64,000 bases of DNA from Desulforhabdus amnigena. Lineage in GTDB: Bacteria; Desulfobacterota; Syntrophobacteria; Syntrophobacterales; Syntrophobacteraceae. The notes under the pieces are model-generated. The model saw only the letters and a list, made by a program, of their open reading frames with translations, was not told the origin of the DNA and ran no database searches. The position numbers and the translations under genes are program-made. Of the stretch, positions 24,610 through 33,210 are shown piece by piece. Numbering within the stretch: the first letter of the stretch is position 1; each line of letters starts with the position of its first letter. The stretch spans positions 1,639,001 to 1,703,000 of the forward strand of contig NZ_BSDR01000001.1 of the NCBI RefSeq assembly GCF_027925305.1, given 5' to 3'.

Positions 24610-25353
24610 CTAGGCCCTCCCCTCACAAAATTCACGGTAGTCTTTCCCCAGATAGGCACGCTTGACATCCTGATCGGCCAGCAGGTCCACGGCGTTCCCC
24701 TCCAAAACGATGCGTCCATTTTCCAATACATAACCGCGATCGGCAATCCGCAGGGCCGCCTGAGCGTTTTGTTCCACGAGCAGAATCGTTATCCCTTCCT
24801 CTTTGAGCTGCAGGAGAGTGTCCAGGATGAGCCGGACAAGGAAGGGCGCCAACCCCATGGAGGGTTCATCCAGAAGGATGAGCCGCGGACGCGCCATGAG
24901 CGCCCGTCCGATGGCCAACATCTGCTGTTCGCCGCCGGAGAGTGTCCCCGCAGCCTGCCTGGACCGCTCTCTCAAAACGGGAAACAGGTCCAAGACCCGT
25001 TCCAGGTCTTCAAAAATACCCTGATGTTCCCGTTTGCGGTAACGCAGATATGCCCCCAGTTTCAAATTGTCGATGACACTGAGAGGAGGAAAGAGCATTC
25101 GCCCTTCAGGAACCAGGCTGATTCCCCGCTGTACCATTGCGGGCGGCTTCAACCCTTGAAGCGGTTCTTTTTCGAATTCGATTTCCCCTTCCCAGCGGGG
25201 AAGCAACCCACAGATGGTCTGCAGAAGGGTACTCTTGCCGGCGCCGTTGGCCCCGATCAGAGCGATGAGTTCCCCGGAACGCACCGACAGACTGACACCG
25301 TTGATAGCGCGAATCCGTCCGTAATAGCATTTCAGATTGCGGATACGAAGCAT
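24610..25353 (-). CDS. livF: Branched-chain-type amino-acid ABC transporter, ATP-binding protein LivF
   Basis: 247 residues. Walker A GANGAGKSTLLQ (about 34-45), LSGGEQQMLAIGRAL signature, Walker B LILLDEPSMGLAP and the H-loop region LVEQNAQAAL are all present. LivF is one of two ATPases powering the HAAT-family uptake system. It is encoded between livG and paaK2 on one transcript. Confidence 0.93.
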   Translation of the reverse strand: MLRIRNLKCYYGRIRAINGVSLSVRSGELIALIGANGAGKSTLLQTICGLLPRWEGEIEFEKEPLQGLKPPAMVQRGISLVPEGRMLFPPLSVIDNLKLGAYLRYRKREHQGIFEDLERVLDLFPVLRERSRQAAGTLSGGEQQMLAIGRALMARPRLILLDEPSMGLAPFLVRLILDTLLQLKEEGITILLVEQNAQAALRIADRGYVLENGRIVLEGNAVDLLADQDVKRAYLGKDYREFCEGRA

Positions 25354-25441
25354 GTGATCAACCTTCTATGGCTAGCTGTTCTGTCGGGAAAATCAATTGA
25401 TCGACTCAACGGTATTGCCTCCATATCGTGCAAGAACCGCA

Positions 25442-26236
25442 TCATTCGGCCCCACCCAGATACGCCTTGATGACCTCCTCGTTGGCCTGAATCTCCCTGG
25501 GAGTCCCTTCCGCCAGTTTTTTGCCTTGATGAAGCACAAGGATATAGTCCGAAATACCCATGGTGAGTCCCATGTCGTGTTCCACCAGAAGAAGTGTCAC
25601 CCCACGCTTTTTTATCTCCTGCAGAAGGTCTCCCAATTGATGAGTCTCCACGGGGTTCAGACCTGAAGCGGGTTCGTCTAAAAGCATGAGTCGCGGTTCG
25701 GCAGCCAAAGCGCGCCCAATTTCCAAAAAGCGCTGCCAGCCGAAGGGCAAATCCAGACTCCGCTGGTCGGCAACCTTTTCCAGGCCGACAAACTCCAGCA
25801 ATTCCATCGCCCGCTTCCGTGCAGCCTTTTCCTCTCTCAGCACGGACGGCCACCGGCACATGGCTCCCCAAAATCCACACCGGGTCCTCACATGCTGCCC
25901 TACCAGCACATTTTCCAAAACCGTCATGCTTCCAAACAGCTCTACATTCTGAAAGGTGCGTGCTATCCCGGCGGCTACCAGTTCATGCACTTTTCTGCCC
26001 TGAATTTCTTTCTCGCCGTAAAGGATGCGGCCCTCCTCCGGAGAATACGCTCCTGTGATGCTGTTAAAAAGCGTGGTCTTGCCGGCACCGTTGGGGCCGA
26101 TCACTGCATGGATGGTTTCGGGGAAGACTTCGAAAGAGACATTATGCAGAGCTTGAATCCCCCCGAAAGCCTTTCCTAGCCCGTCAACTCTGAGCAGAGG
26201 ATGAAGATTGGCGATACCTGTCTCGTGACCGCTCAT
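25442..26236 (-). CDS. livG: Branched-chain-type amino-acid ABC transporter, ATP-binding protein LivG
   Basis: 264 residues with Walker A GPNGAGKTTLFNSITGAY, the family insert GIARTFQNVELFGSMTVLENVL, a degenerate signature DLPFGWQRFLEIGRAL, Walker B LMLLDEPASGLNP and H-loop LLVEHDMGLTMGI. The C-terminus has the usual EIQANEEVIKAYLG. Its start overlaps the end of livM by 53 bases. It partners LivF. Confidence 0.93.
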   Translation of the reverse strand: MSGHETGIANLHPLLRVDGLGKAFGGIQALHNVSFEVFPETIHAVIGPNGAGKTTLFNSITGAYSPEEGRILYGEKEIQGRKVHELVAAGIARTFQNVELFGSMTVLENVLVGQHVRTRCGFWGAMCRWPSVLREEKAARKRAMELLEFVGLEKVADQRSLDLPFGWQRFLEIGRALAAEPRLMLLDEPASGLNPVETHQLGDLLQEIKKRGVTLLLVEHDMGLTMGISDYILVLHQGKKLAEGTPREIQANEEVIKAYLGGAE

Positions 26237-27140
26237 AAGAATCCAGTATTCCTCGTGTCAAACCCTGGGGTAAAAAAATCATGATCACCATCAGAATGAG
26301 CCCGTAGACAACCATTTCATAGTCCGTAAAGACGTGAAGCCATTCGGGAAGAAGCGTCAGGAGGGATGCCCCCAGCAGGGAACCCCAAATGCTTGCCATT
26401 CCACCAATCACTACCATGGTCACCATGCGGACGGAAACCAAAAAGTCGAAGGAGCCCGGACTGATAAAACTCACCAGATGTGCGTACAGAAAACCGGCCA
26501 ACCCGGCAAAGACGGCGCTCAATACAAACACCCAAATCTTGATGCGACTCGTGTCGATTCCCATGGCGGCCGCGGCATGCTCGCTGTCGTGTATGGCTCG
26601 AAGCGCTCTTCCCACGCGTGAATCCACGATGCGTTCACAAAGAATGAAGCACAAAAAGACCACTCCCCAAACGAGAAAAAAATATGCGCTTCCCGACATG
26701 AAGGAAAATGGCCCGAGGGTAAGGGGCGGAATCCCAACGAATCCGGAATCGCCTCCGGTCACCTGGCTCCATTTACGAAAGAGAATGTAAACGATCATTC
26801 CAAAGCCCATGGTGCCCATCCCAAGATAGTACCCGGAAAGCTTCAACATGGGCAGAGCGATCAGAAAAGCCACCAATGCCGTCATCAAAAGCACGGCCGG
26901 CAGAGCCAGCCAAGGCGGCCAGTTCCAGTGGGCCGTGAGAATCGCTGAACAGTAAGCGCCGAGCCCATAAAAGGCTGCGTGCCCCAATGAAATCTGTCCG
27001 GCATACCCCATGAGCATGTTGAGCCCAAGGGCAAGCAGGGTGTGGATGCCGATAAAGGTGAGAAGCTGCAGATGATAGGGATTGGAGATGCAAAACCCCG
27101 TTAGGACAATTACGGAAACAAACAATGCGTTTTTGATCAT
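26184..27140 (-). CDS. livM: Branched-chain-type amino-acid ABC transporter permease LivM
   Basis: 318 residues, about eight to ten hydrophobic segments, with the HAAT permease motif LMGYAGQISLGHAAFYGLGAY near 44-64 and the conserved GIDTSRIKIWVFVLSAVFAGLAGFLYAHLVSF block. It forms the membrane channel with LivH. The 170 bases before it contain no gene. Confidence 0.93.
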   Translation of the reverse strand: MIKNALFVSVIVLTGFCISNPYHLQLLTFIGIHTLLALGLNMLMGYAGQISLGHAAFYGLGAYCSAILTAHWNWPPWLALPAVLLMTALVAFLIALPMLKLSGYYLGMGTMGFGMIVYILFRKWSQVTGGDSGFVGIPPLTLGPFSFMSGSAYFFLVWGVVFLCFILCERIVDSRVGRALRAIHDSEHAAAAMGIDTSRIKIWVFVLSAVFAGLAGFLYAHLVSFISPGSFDFLVSVRMVTMVVIGGMASIWGSLLGASLLTLLPEWLHVFTDYEMVVYGLILMVIMIFLPQGLTRGILDSYERSRDRYRQSSSSAQS

Positions 27141-27310
27141 TGGATTCTTTCACAGGATCGGTCGAGGAAACGAAAATAAGCCGTCGCCACCCGGTTCGCC
27201 GTTGATCGAGACGTTTCACTTTGAAACCGGAAACTCAAATCAGGCACACGAATACTTCGTCGCACAGAAGTAGAGATACGGAACACTCCGATGATCCAGA
27301 TCCCCGCCCG

Positions 27311-28189
27311 TTAGAATCTTTGAACGGCTTTGGTCCCGAGGATTCCACTCGGCCTCACATAAAGGATGAGAAGCAACAAAACGAATGCGATGACATCTTT
27401 CAGGCCGGATGAAAAAAACCCCACGCCCAAGGCCTCCATGACTCCCAGCAGAACCCCTCCCAGCACCGCCCCCCAGGAACTTCCGAGCCCCCCGAGCATG
27501 GCGGCACAAAAGCCTTTGAGTCCCAGCATGGTGCCCATATCGTAGCTGCTCATGGTGATGGGGGTGATGAGGAGGCCGCCGATCCCTCCCAATGCGGCGC
27601 TCATGGCAAAAGCCAGCAGGACCATCCGTTCGCTGGGTATGCCGAGTATCCATGCAGCTTTCTTGCTTATGGCGCACGCGATCATGGCTTTCCCCGTAAG
27701 AGTCCGCCGATAAAAGAGCTGCAGCCCCGCCACGATGATCAGAACGATCCCCAGAATCCAGAGAGTCTGAGGCAAAAGCGTGGCGCCCGCCAATTCAAAG
27801 GGGGCATGATCCGTAAAGGAAGGCGCGCTGTGAGCATCCTTTCCCCATCCCAGCATCCCCACTCCCCGAAGGAAAATGGATGCCCCGATGGTGATGATCA
27901 CCAGCACGATGGGATGAGGTTTGCGCACACTGCGGATGGCCAGCCGTTCCAGGAGCAGCCCCACGGCAGAAACACCCACAACCGTGACCATGAAGGCGGC
28001 CATCAGGGGAAGCTCCAATCCTTTCCAGAGGGTAATCATGCTCAACGCTCCCAGCATGACAAACTCGCCGTGGGCGAAGTTGATCAGACCGGTGGTGTTG
28101 AAGAGCATGGAAAATCCCAGGGCGATGATGGCATAGATGGCCCCGTTCGTTATGCCCGAAAAAAAATACTGAAGAAGTTCCTGCATCAT
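27311..28189 (-). CDS. livH: Branched-chain-type amino-acid ABC transporter permease LivH
   Basis: 292 residues, multi-spanning. FSGITNGAIYAIIALGFSMLFNTTGLINFAHGEFVMLGA at the start and YDMGTMLGLKGFCAAMLGGLGSSWGAVLGGVLLG near the end are diagnostic of LivH permeases. It pairs with LivM. The gene order livK-livH-livM-livG-livF is the family norm. Confidence 0.93.
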   Translation of the reverse strand: MMQELLQYFFSGITNGAIYAIIALGFSMLFNTTGLINFAHGEFVMLGALSMITLWKGLELPLMAAFMVTVVGVSAVGLLLERLAIRSVRKPHPIVLVIITIGASIFLRGVGMLGWGKDAHSAPSFTDHAPFELAGATLLPQTLWILGIVLIIVAGLQLFYRRTLTGKAMIACAISKKAAWILGIPSERMVLLAFAMSAALGGIGGLLITPITMSSYDMGTMLGLKGFCAAMLGGLGSSWGAVLGGVLLGVMEALGVGFFSSGLKDVIAFVLLLLILYVRPSGILGTKAVQRF

Positions 28190-28361
28190 TCGAGTTTCAA
28201 TCAGACGTTATGAAATGATTTCGAAATCGGTCCGGCGAACCGCCTGCTCGCCGGCACTTCTTACTTTGGACGTTTATCGTTTATAAAGATACCTCCATCT
28301 CAGGAAATCCCCCCTTGAGGGGGGGCAAAGGGGGGATACCTTTCAAAATGAGAATTGCCCG

Positions 28362-29528
28362 CTACTCATTCAAAAGTTTCCAGGTACCCTTCTCGATCTT
28401 GACCATCACAAAAGCATCGCTTCCCAGTCCATTGTGGTCTTGAGCCGTAAAATTAAAGACGCCTGTCACACCGATTTTTCCGGTGATTTTTTCCAGCGCA
28501 TCGCGAATCTTCTGTTTGTCTCCTTCGGTACCCTTGAGAGCATCGGCCAGCAAATGCATCGCATCATAAGCATACCCCCCAAAACCGGAGACAGGCATTT
28601 CAAAACGCTTTTCAAAGGTATTGATGTAATCCAAAAGAACCGCTTTTTGAGGGTCCGTTTCAGGGAGCTGCTGCGCTACAAGGATCTTACCTGTCGGAAG
28701 CAAAATTCCGTCTGCGGCATCACCGGCCAGTTCTATGAATTTCGGGGAAGCCACACCATGACTCTGATAAAGGGGCATGTTGAGGTTCATCTGCCTGGCA
28801 TTCTTGGCCACAACGGCAGGGCCGGGATTGGTCCCCCAGCAGATGACGGCATCAGGCTGCGCGCTGCGCAGCTTGGTCAACTGAGGGGTCATGTCCGTAT
28901 CTTTGGCCCCGAAGCTTTCCTGCTGAACGATCTCAAGCCCAAACTTGGGGGCCTGAGCGAGCAACTGTTCCTTGCCGCTTTCACCGAACGCGTTTTCCAC
29001 GGTAATGATTCCTACTTTCTTGATACCGTGTTTTTTCATGTGTTCATAGATGGCGGCCACAGCCAAAACGTCACTTTGAGCCGTCTTGAACACCCAGGGT
29101 TTCACGGGTTCGGTGATCTTGATTCCTGCAGCACAGCTGATGAGGGGCACCTGGGATTTTTCGACGATGGGAACGACGGCCAGAGTGGTGGGTGTGAGAC
29201 TCGGACCGATGATTGCCAGAACATTATCTTTGCTGATGAGCTTGTTTACAGCGAGCACCGCTTTGCCCGGATCCCCTTCTGTGTCGTAGATGACCGCTTC
29301 CAGCATATGGCCATCGATGCCCCCTTCGGCATTGATTTTATCGACGACCATTTCAAGGCTTTTCTTCTCCGGATCACCGAGAAAGGAGCTTGGACCCGTG
29401 ATCGAAAAAATCCCACCGATCTTATAAACGTCTTTGGACCAGCCCACTGCAGGGTAAAGTCCCAACAAGATGAGCATTCCGATTGCCAAGGTCTTCTTCA
29501 AAACGGATCCCTTACGTTCCATGACCAT
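28362..29528 (-). CDS. livK: Periplasmic substrate-binding protein LivK-like
   Basis: 388 residues. It has a signal peptide (LAIGMLILLGLYPAVGWS) and a type I periplasmic-binding fold of the ANF-receptor family (YKIGGIFSITGPSSFLGDPEKKSLEMVVDKINAEGGIDGH..., DNVLAIIGPSLTPTTLAV, RLDQ-less ligand cleft). It captures the ligand for LivHMGF. Family members bind branched-chain or aromatic amino acids, aromatic acids or amides; the sequence alone does not say which. Linkage to PaaK, ACT and the Phe leader points to an aromatic ligand. A G/C-rich palindromic stretch (28310-28342) lies after it. Confidence 0.88.
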   Translation of the reverse strand: MVMERKGSVLKKTLAIGMLILLGLYPAVGWSKDVYKIGGIFSITGPSSFLGDPEKKSLEMVVDKINAEGGIDGHMLEAVIYDTEGDPGKAVLAVNKLISKDNVLAIIGPSLTPTTLAVVPIVEKSQVPLISCAAGIKITEPVKPWVFKTAQSDVLAVAAIYEHMKKHGIKKVGIITVENAFGESGKEQLLAQAPKFGLEIVQQESFGAKDTDMTPQLTKLRSAQPDAVICWGTNPGPAVVAKNARQMNLNMPLYQSHGVASPKFIELAGDAADGILLPTGKILVAQQLPETDPQKAVLLDYINTFEKRFEMPVSGFGGYAYDAMHLLADALKGTEGDKQKIRDALEKITGKIGVTGVFNFTAQDHNGLGSDAFVMVKIEKGTWKLLNE

Positions 29529-29583
29529 CTCCTTATCTCGGTTTTCAAAAATCTCGGCGAATATACCGCCCCTCGACGCTATT

Positions 29584-29698
29584 TAGAGCCTACCCGAAAA
29601 CCTACGTCGGCAGCGGACACCCCCCTTGGTCCCTCCTCAAGGGGGGAATTGAAGGGGGGTGTCGCAAAGTCAACAGGGGGTTTCCGGATAGGTTCTTA
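29584..29698. repeat. MITE-like inverted-repeat element, copy 1
   Basis: Terminal arms TAGAGCCTACCCGAAAACC and GGTTTCCGGATAGGTTCTTA form an imperfect 19-bp inverted repeat. The interior has nested G/C-rich palindromes (ACACCCCCCTT...AAGGGGGGTGT). It ends exactly against the ACT gene stop codon at 29699. Other copies: 50075-50177 and, inverted, 60998-61110. No transposase is inside, as in MITE-type elements. Confidence 0.75.
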
Positions 29699-30130
29699 TT
29701 ACATGCCGTACAGGGTCTTTCCCTCGATCACCTTGATTCCGTTTTCCGTCAAAACCTTTACAGCCTCGTCAAGGTTGTCGAACCGGAAGATGATGACAGC
29801 GTTGTTGCCGCTCTGTTGAACAAAGGCATACATGTACTCCACATTGACGTTGGCCTTGTGCAGGACCTCCAGAATCCTGTGCAATCCGCCCGGATGGTCC
29901 CCGACTTCGACGGCCACCACATCCGTTTTGCCAACGGTGAATCCGTGCTGTTTCAGAGCCTCTTTCGCCTTGTCATTGTTATTGACGATCAAACGCAGGA
30001 TGCCAAAATCGGATGTGTCGGCAAGCGACAGGGCTCTGATGTTGATTTGTGCTTCCGCCAGAATTCGGGTGACCTCTGAGAGTCGTCCCGCTTTGTTCTC
30101 CAAAAACACAGAAATTTGTTCCACTCGCAT
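29699..30130 (-). CDS. Tandem ACT-domain protein
   Basis: 143 residues made of two ACT domains (about 1-66 and 68-140): [32 protein letters not shown] and [36 protein letters not shown] domains bind amino acids and regulate metabolism. Stand-alone ACT genes next to paaK are common in anaerobes with indolepyruvate oxidoreductase pathways. The gene follows paaK1 by 25 bases. It may sense Phe or another aromatic amino acid in the same operon that the Phe leader controls. Confidence 0.88.
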   Translation of the reverse strand: MRVEQISVFLENKAGRLSEVTRILAEAQINIRALSLADTSDFGILRLIVNNNDKAKEALKQHGFTVGKTDVVAVEVGDHPGGLHRILEVLHKANVNVEYMYAFVQQSGNNAVIIFRFDNLDEAVKVLTENGIKVIEGKTLYGM

Positions 30131-30155
30131 CTTTCAGCCTCCTCTTTTTGTCGTC

Positions 30156-31457
30156 CTAAATCTTGCGATTGTCTATGACACGTTGGGCTTTCCCCTCGCT
30201 TCGAGCAATACTCTTCGGTTCCACAAGCTTCACTTTGGCGGAAACTCCGAGATATTCCTTGATATTTTTGGAAATTTTCTTTTCCAGGACCTGCAAGACA
30301 CGAACTTCATCGGAGAAGGCATCTTCCCCCACTTCCACCATCACCGTGAGGAGATCCAGATTGTCTTCACGGTCCACGACCAACTGATAATGGGGTTCGA
30401 CGCCCTCAATTTCCATGAGTACGCTCTCGATCTGGGAGGGGAACACATTGACGCCGCGAATGATGAGCATATCATCGGTCCGGCCCGTCACGCGGTTCAT
30501 TCGAACATGGGATCTGCCGCAAATGCAGGGTTCGGGATTGAGAGAACTGATATCGCGTGTCCGATACCGAATGACGGGGAAAGCTTCTTTGGTGATGGAA
30601 GTGAAAACGAGCTCTCCTTTCTCGCCGTACGGGAGGGTTTCGCCCGTCTCCGGATGGATCACTTCAGCAATGAAATGATCTTCCGCAATATGAAGCCCCT
30701 TCTTGGCTTCGGCACATTCCACGGCAACTCCAGGGCCGAGCACCTCGCTCAGTCCATAGATATCCACTGCACTGAGGTGAAGTTTACGCTCTATTTCCTG
30801 GCGCATTTCTTCCGACCAGGGTTCGGCGCCAAAGATTCCCGCCTTGAACCTGAGATCTTTGAAATCCACCCCCACTTCACCGGCGACTTCAGCCAGATGC
30901 AGGGCGTAGGAAGGCGTGCAGGTGAGAATGGTCGGGCCGAAATCCTTCATGATGAGGATCTGCCGCTTGGTATTTCCTCCTGAAATGGGAATGACCGAAG
31001 CTCCCAGCCGTTCCGCCCCATAATGAACGCCAAGCCCCCCCGTGAAAAGTCCATATCCATAGGCATTGTGAATGATATCTCCGCGCGAAGCGCCGGCGGC
31101 GGCAAGAGCCCGCGCCATCAGTTCAGACCAGGTGCTGATATCCCGTGCTGTATATCCCACTACCGTCGGCTTGCCCGTAGTGCCTGAAGATGCGTGGATA
31201 CGGACGACATTATCCATGGGCACGGCAAACATTCCAAATGGATAGTTGTCTCTCAAATCCTGTTTGTAGGTGAACGGGAGGCGTTGGAGATCATTCAGGG
31301 TCTTGATGTCCGAGGGGGTCACTCCCGCTTCCTGAAACTTCTTTCTGTAGAAGGGAACGGTGGCGTAGACCCGTTCTATCGTTGCCTGCAGGCGGCGCAA
31401 TTGAATCGCTTCGAGAGCTTCTCGAGGTAACGTCTCAAATTCGATATTATAAATCAT
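30156..31457 (-). CDS. paaK: Phenylacetate-CoA ligase
   Basis: 433 residues, full length. It activates phenylacetate or a related aryl acid with ATP and CoA. The adenylate-forming motif [16 protein letters not shown] (88-103), [50 protein letters not shown] and [11 protein letters not shown] are all canonical. It is the first structural gene after the Phe-rich leader and two hairpins. In anaerobes it can serve salvage of aryl acids to aryl-CoA for reductive carboxylation to aryl pyruvates, as well as degradation. Confidence 0.92.
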   Translation of the reverse strand: MIYNIEFETLPREALEAIQLRRLQATIERVYATVPFYRKKFQEAGVTPSDIKTLNDLQRLPFTYKQDLRDNYPFGMFAVPMDNVVRIHASSGTTGKPTVVGYTARDISTWSELMARALAAAGASRGDIIHNAYGYGLFTGGLGVHYGAERLGASVIPISGGNTKRQILIMKDFGPTILTCTPSYALHLAEVAGEVGVDFKDLRFKAGIFGAEPWSEEMRQEIERKLHLSAVDIYGLSEVLGPGVAVECAEAKKGLHIAEDHFIAEVIHPETGETLPYGEKGELVFTSITKEAFPVIRYRTRDISSLNPEPCICGRSHVRMNRVTGRTDDMLIIRGVNVFPSQIESVLMEIEGVEPHYQLVVDREDNLDLLTVMVEVGEDAFSDEVRVLQVLEKKISKNIKEYLGVSAKVKLVEPKSIARSEGKAQRVIDNRKI

Positions 31458-31501
31458 ACTCGGTTTTCCTCCTTCAACGGTTGCACTGACGGCTTATCCA
31501 T

Positions 31502-31535
31502 AAAAAAAGGCCGATGGATCCCGGAATCCACGGCC
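31502..31535 (-). terminator. Intrinsic terminator 2 of the Phe leader
   Basis: On the minus strand GGCCGTGGA...TCCATCGGCC (31535-31509; 9 bp plus one bulge) is followed by TTTTTTT (31508-31502). It sits 44 bases before the paaK1 start, in the leader, not at a gene end, so it can only regulate entry into paaK1. Confidence 0.75.
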
Positions 31536-31585
31536 TCAAAAACAAAAAACCCATGGGTCCCGCATTCTTGCGCCCACCCATGGTT
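31536..31585 (-). terminator. Intrinsic terminator 1 of the Phe leader
   Basis: On the minus strand AACCATGGGT (31585-31576) pairs with ACCCATGGGTT (31558-31548) with one bulge; CGCA/TGCG extends the stem inside. A run TTTTTTGTTTTT follows. It lies 26 bases after the leader peptide stop codon, as in amino-acid attenuators. Confidence 0.75.
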
Positions 31586-31611
31586 TTGGTCAATGATAGG
31601 TCTGGTTCAGC

Positions 31612-31698
31612 CTACTTTGCCCCCCCACAGGCAGGCCTCCCAAAAAAGAAGCCCCCAAAAAATTGAGAGCGGCTAAAGCGGAAAAACCAGTCAAACAT
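31612..31698 (-). CDS. Phenylalanine-rich leader peptide of an attenuator
   Basis: 28 codons and a TAG stop. Nine of the 28 residues are Phe (positions 2, 5, 6, 8, 13, 14, 17, 18, 19), mostly TTT, with one Trp at 4; it begins MFDWFFRFSRSQFF. The ATG follows a GAGG ribosome-binding site by 8 bases. Two terminator hairpins follow before paaK1. By analogy with pheA/pheST leaders, ribosome stalling at Phe codons when charged tRNA-Phe is low would prevent termination and open the operon. The leader was read directly from the sequence; the mechanism is inferred. Confidence 0.8.
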   Translation of the reverse strand: MFDWFFRFSRSQFFGGFFFGRPACGGAK

Positions 31699-31842
31699 CT
31701 CTTTTACCTCTCAAAAATATATGCAGTGTGAATCCTGGATAGCTAATTTGATAAAGCCTGTCAAGAAAAAATCCGAAGTCTGAAACTTTTGCAGAGCCAC
31801 CGAACCTAAAAAAACCGGAGCCCGCTTTCGAGCATTCCAAGC

Positions 31843-32589
31843 CTACGGCTTTTCCTTGGGAGCTTCCGCCCGGGAGCTTTCGTGTCCAGTTCCGGCTTTC
31901 AGCTTCAGCGAGGAAAGCTCGTCCTGGAGCAGAGCACTATCGGGATATGCACCCGTCGACTGCAATGCCTCCTCATATTGTTCAATGGCCCTGGCATGAT
32001 CGTTTTTCTTGGCATAGAGTCTGCCCAGGTGCCAGTACATTTCCCGGCTGAACCCGGAGCTCCCTTCGGTTTTAAGCGCCGTCCACTGGGCGATGGCTTC
32101 GTCAGTCCTGCCCAGGGCCTCGTAAGTCAATGCCATCCGATAAGTTGCCAAAAATCTCAGACCATCGTCCGACGGTACATTTTCAAGAATTTTCTTCTCC
32201 CATTTGAGGGCGTCTTCATAACGCTGCGTGTGGAAATAGGCACTCGCCAGGTCCATCTGAGCATCGAGAGCGGGCGCTGTACCCTGGTGCTCTCCGATGT
32301 ATTTCTCCAGCTCCGGAATCATTTTTTCCCATATTTTAGGATCGAAGTTCTCCTGCTTCGGCCATCCCTGAGAGAGCTGCGCGTAGGCTGCACGAGCGTT
32401 CTTTTCCTTGCTGTTCCGATAAGCTTCCGTCCCCCACAGGCCGAGGAGGATCACAAGTACAACGATTACAGCCACTGCGATATGATGAGTATGGGTTTCA
32501 GCCCAGGCTTTTACGCGCTCCACAAAGCCGGCGGGTTCCGAGGACAGCGGAGCGAACGTACTCACACCCTTTAATTTCTTAGCACTCAA
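31843..32589 (-). CDS. Membrane-anchored TPR protein (YfgM/Tol-Pal-type accessory)
   Basis: 248 residues. A single membrane helix (HIAVAVIVVLVILLGLWGTEAY, near 30-55) follows a short cytosolic tail, then TPR units (AQMDLASAYFHTQRYEDALKWEKKIL, YRMALTYEALGRTDEAIAQWTAL, WHLGRLYAKKNDHARAIEQYEEAL). The chosen TTG start at 32589 follows AGGAG. An ATG 63 bases upstream is rejected because it would read through a dispersed repeat. YfgM-like periplasmic TPR proteins assist SecYEG or envelope assembly; the family link is tentative. It ends 145 bases upstream of the leader peptide. Confidence 0.75.
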   Translation of the reverse strand: MSAKKLKGVSTFAPLSSEPAGFVERVKAWAETHTHHIAVAVIVVLVILLGLWGTEAYRNSKEKNARAAYAQLSQGWPKQENFDPKIWEKMIPELEKYIGEHQGTAPALDAQMDLASAYFHTQRYEDALKWEKKILENVPSDDGLRFLATYRMALTYEALGRTDEAIAQWTALKTEGSSGFSREMYWHLGRLYAKKNDHARAIEQYEEALQSTGAYPDSALLQDELSSLKLKAGTGHESSRAEAPKEKP

Positions 32590-32611
32590 AATACCTTCTC
32601 CTGTTTCTAAT

Positions 32612-32700
32612 GCGACATTGTCATATAAACCACGGAGACACGGAGGACGCAAAGACTTTCAAATGAAATCTCTGTATTCTCCGCGTCTTTGTGGTTCGAT
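32612..32700. repeat. Palindromic 'ACCACGGAGACAC' element, copy 3
   Basis: GACATTGTCATATAAACCACGGAGACACGGAGG and the partner arm TCCGCGTCTTTGTGGTTCGATAG enclose CTTTCAAATGAAATCT. It closely matches the 47811-47905 copy. It lies between the hldE2 end and the TPR protein start and could form a hairpin across the intergenic gap. Confidence 0.7.
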
Positions 32701-32703
32701 AGA

Positions 32704-33210
32704 CTATTCGGAAATGACACCCTTCTCACCAAAACGCTTCAAAATTCTATCTATGATCCGGGTAGTCGATGATTCGGGAACCAGGGGAATCCTTGCGATT
32801 TCCCCTCCCCATGAGAGCACCTCCGAAGCCCCTACGATCCGATCGATGGCCCAGTCCGCCCCCTTGACCAGGACGTCCGGCTTCAAAAGCTTTATGAGAG
32901 GCAAAGGATCCGGGGTGGCAAAAAGTGTGACATAATCGACACAGTGCAAAGCAGCAACCATTTCCACACGCTCACTTTCCACCGTGATGGGACGCAGAGA
33001 TCCTTTGATCTGTTGGACGGAAGCATCGCTATTGACGCCCACGACAAGATGATCTCCCAGCTCACGGGCTGCTTCCAGATAACGCAGGTGTCCCACATGA
33101 AGCAAATCGAAACAGCCATTGGTGAAAACGATTCGCCGTCCCCGGCCATGGAGAGACTCGCAGAGATCAGCCAGATCCTCCGTTTTCCTGATTTTATCCC
33201 TTGCTGTCAT
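32704..33210 (-). CDS. D-glycero-beta-D-manno-heptose 1-phosphate adenylyltransferase
   Basis: 168 residues, the size of stand-alone RfaE2/HldE C-terminal enzymes. It adenylylates heptose 1-phosphate for LPS inner core synthesis. Nucleotidyltransferase motifs: [41 protein letters not shown], and the C-terminal [11 protein letters not shown], where family members have the STTxxI kinase-like motif. It overlaps the upstream gene stop by 4 bases, so they are coupled. LptD in the same window is consistent with LPS production. Confidence 0.9.
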   Translation of the reverse strand: MTARDKIRKTEDLADLCESLHGRGRRIVFTNGCFDLLHVGHLRYLEAARELGDHLVVGVNSDASVQQIKGSLRPITVESERVEMVAALHCVDYVTLFATPDPLPLIKLLKPDVLVKGADWAIDRIVGASEVLSWGGEIARIPLVPESSTTRIIDRILKRFGEKGVISE

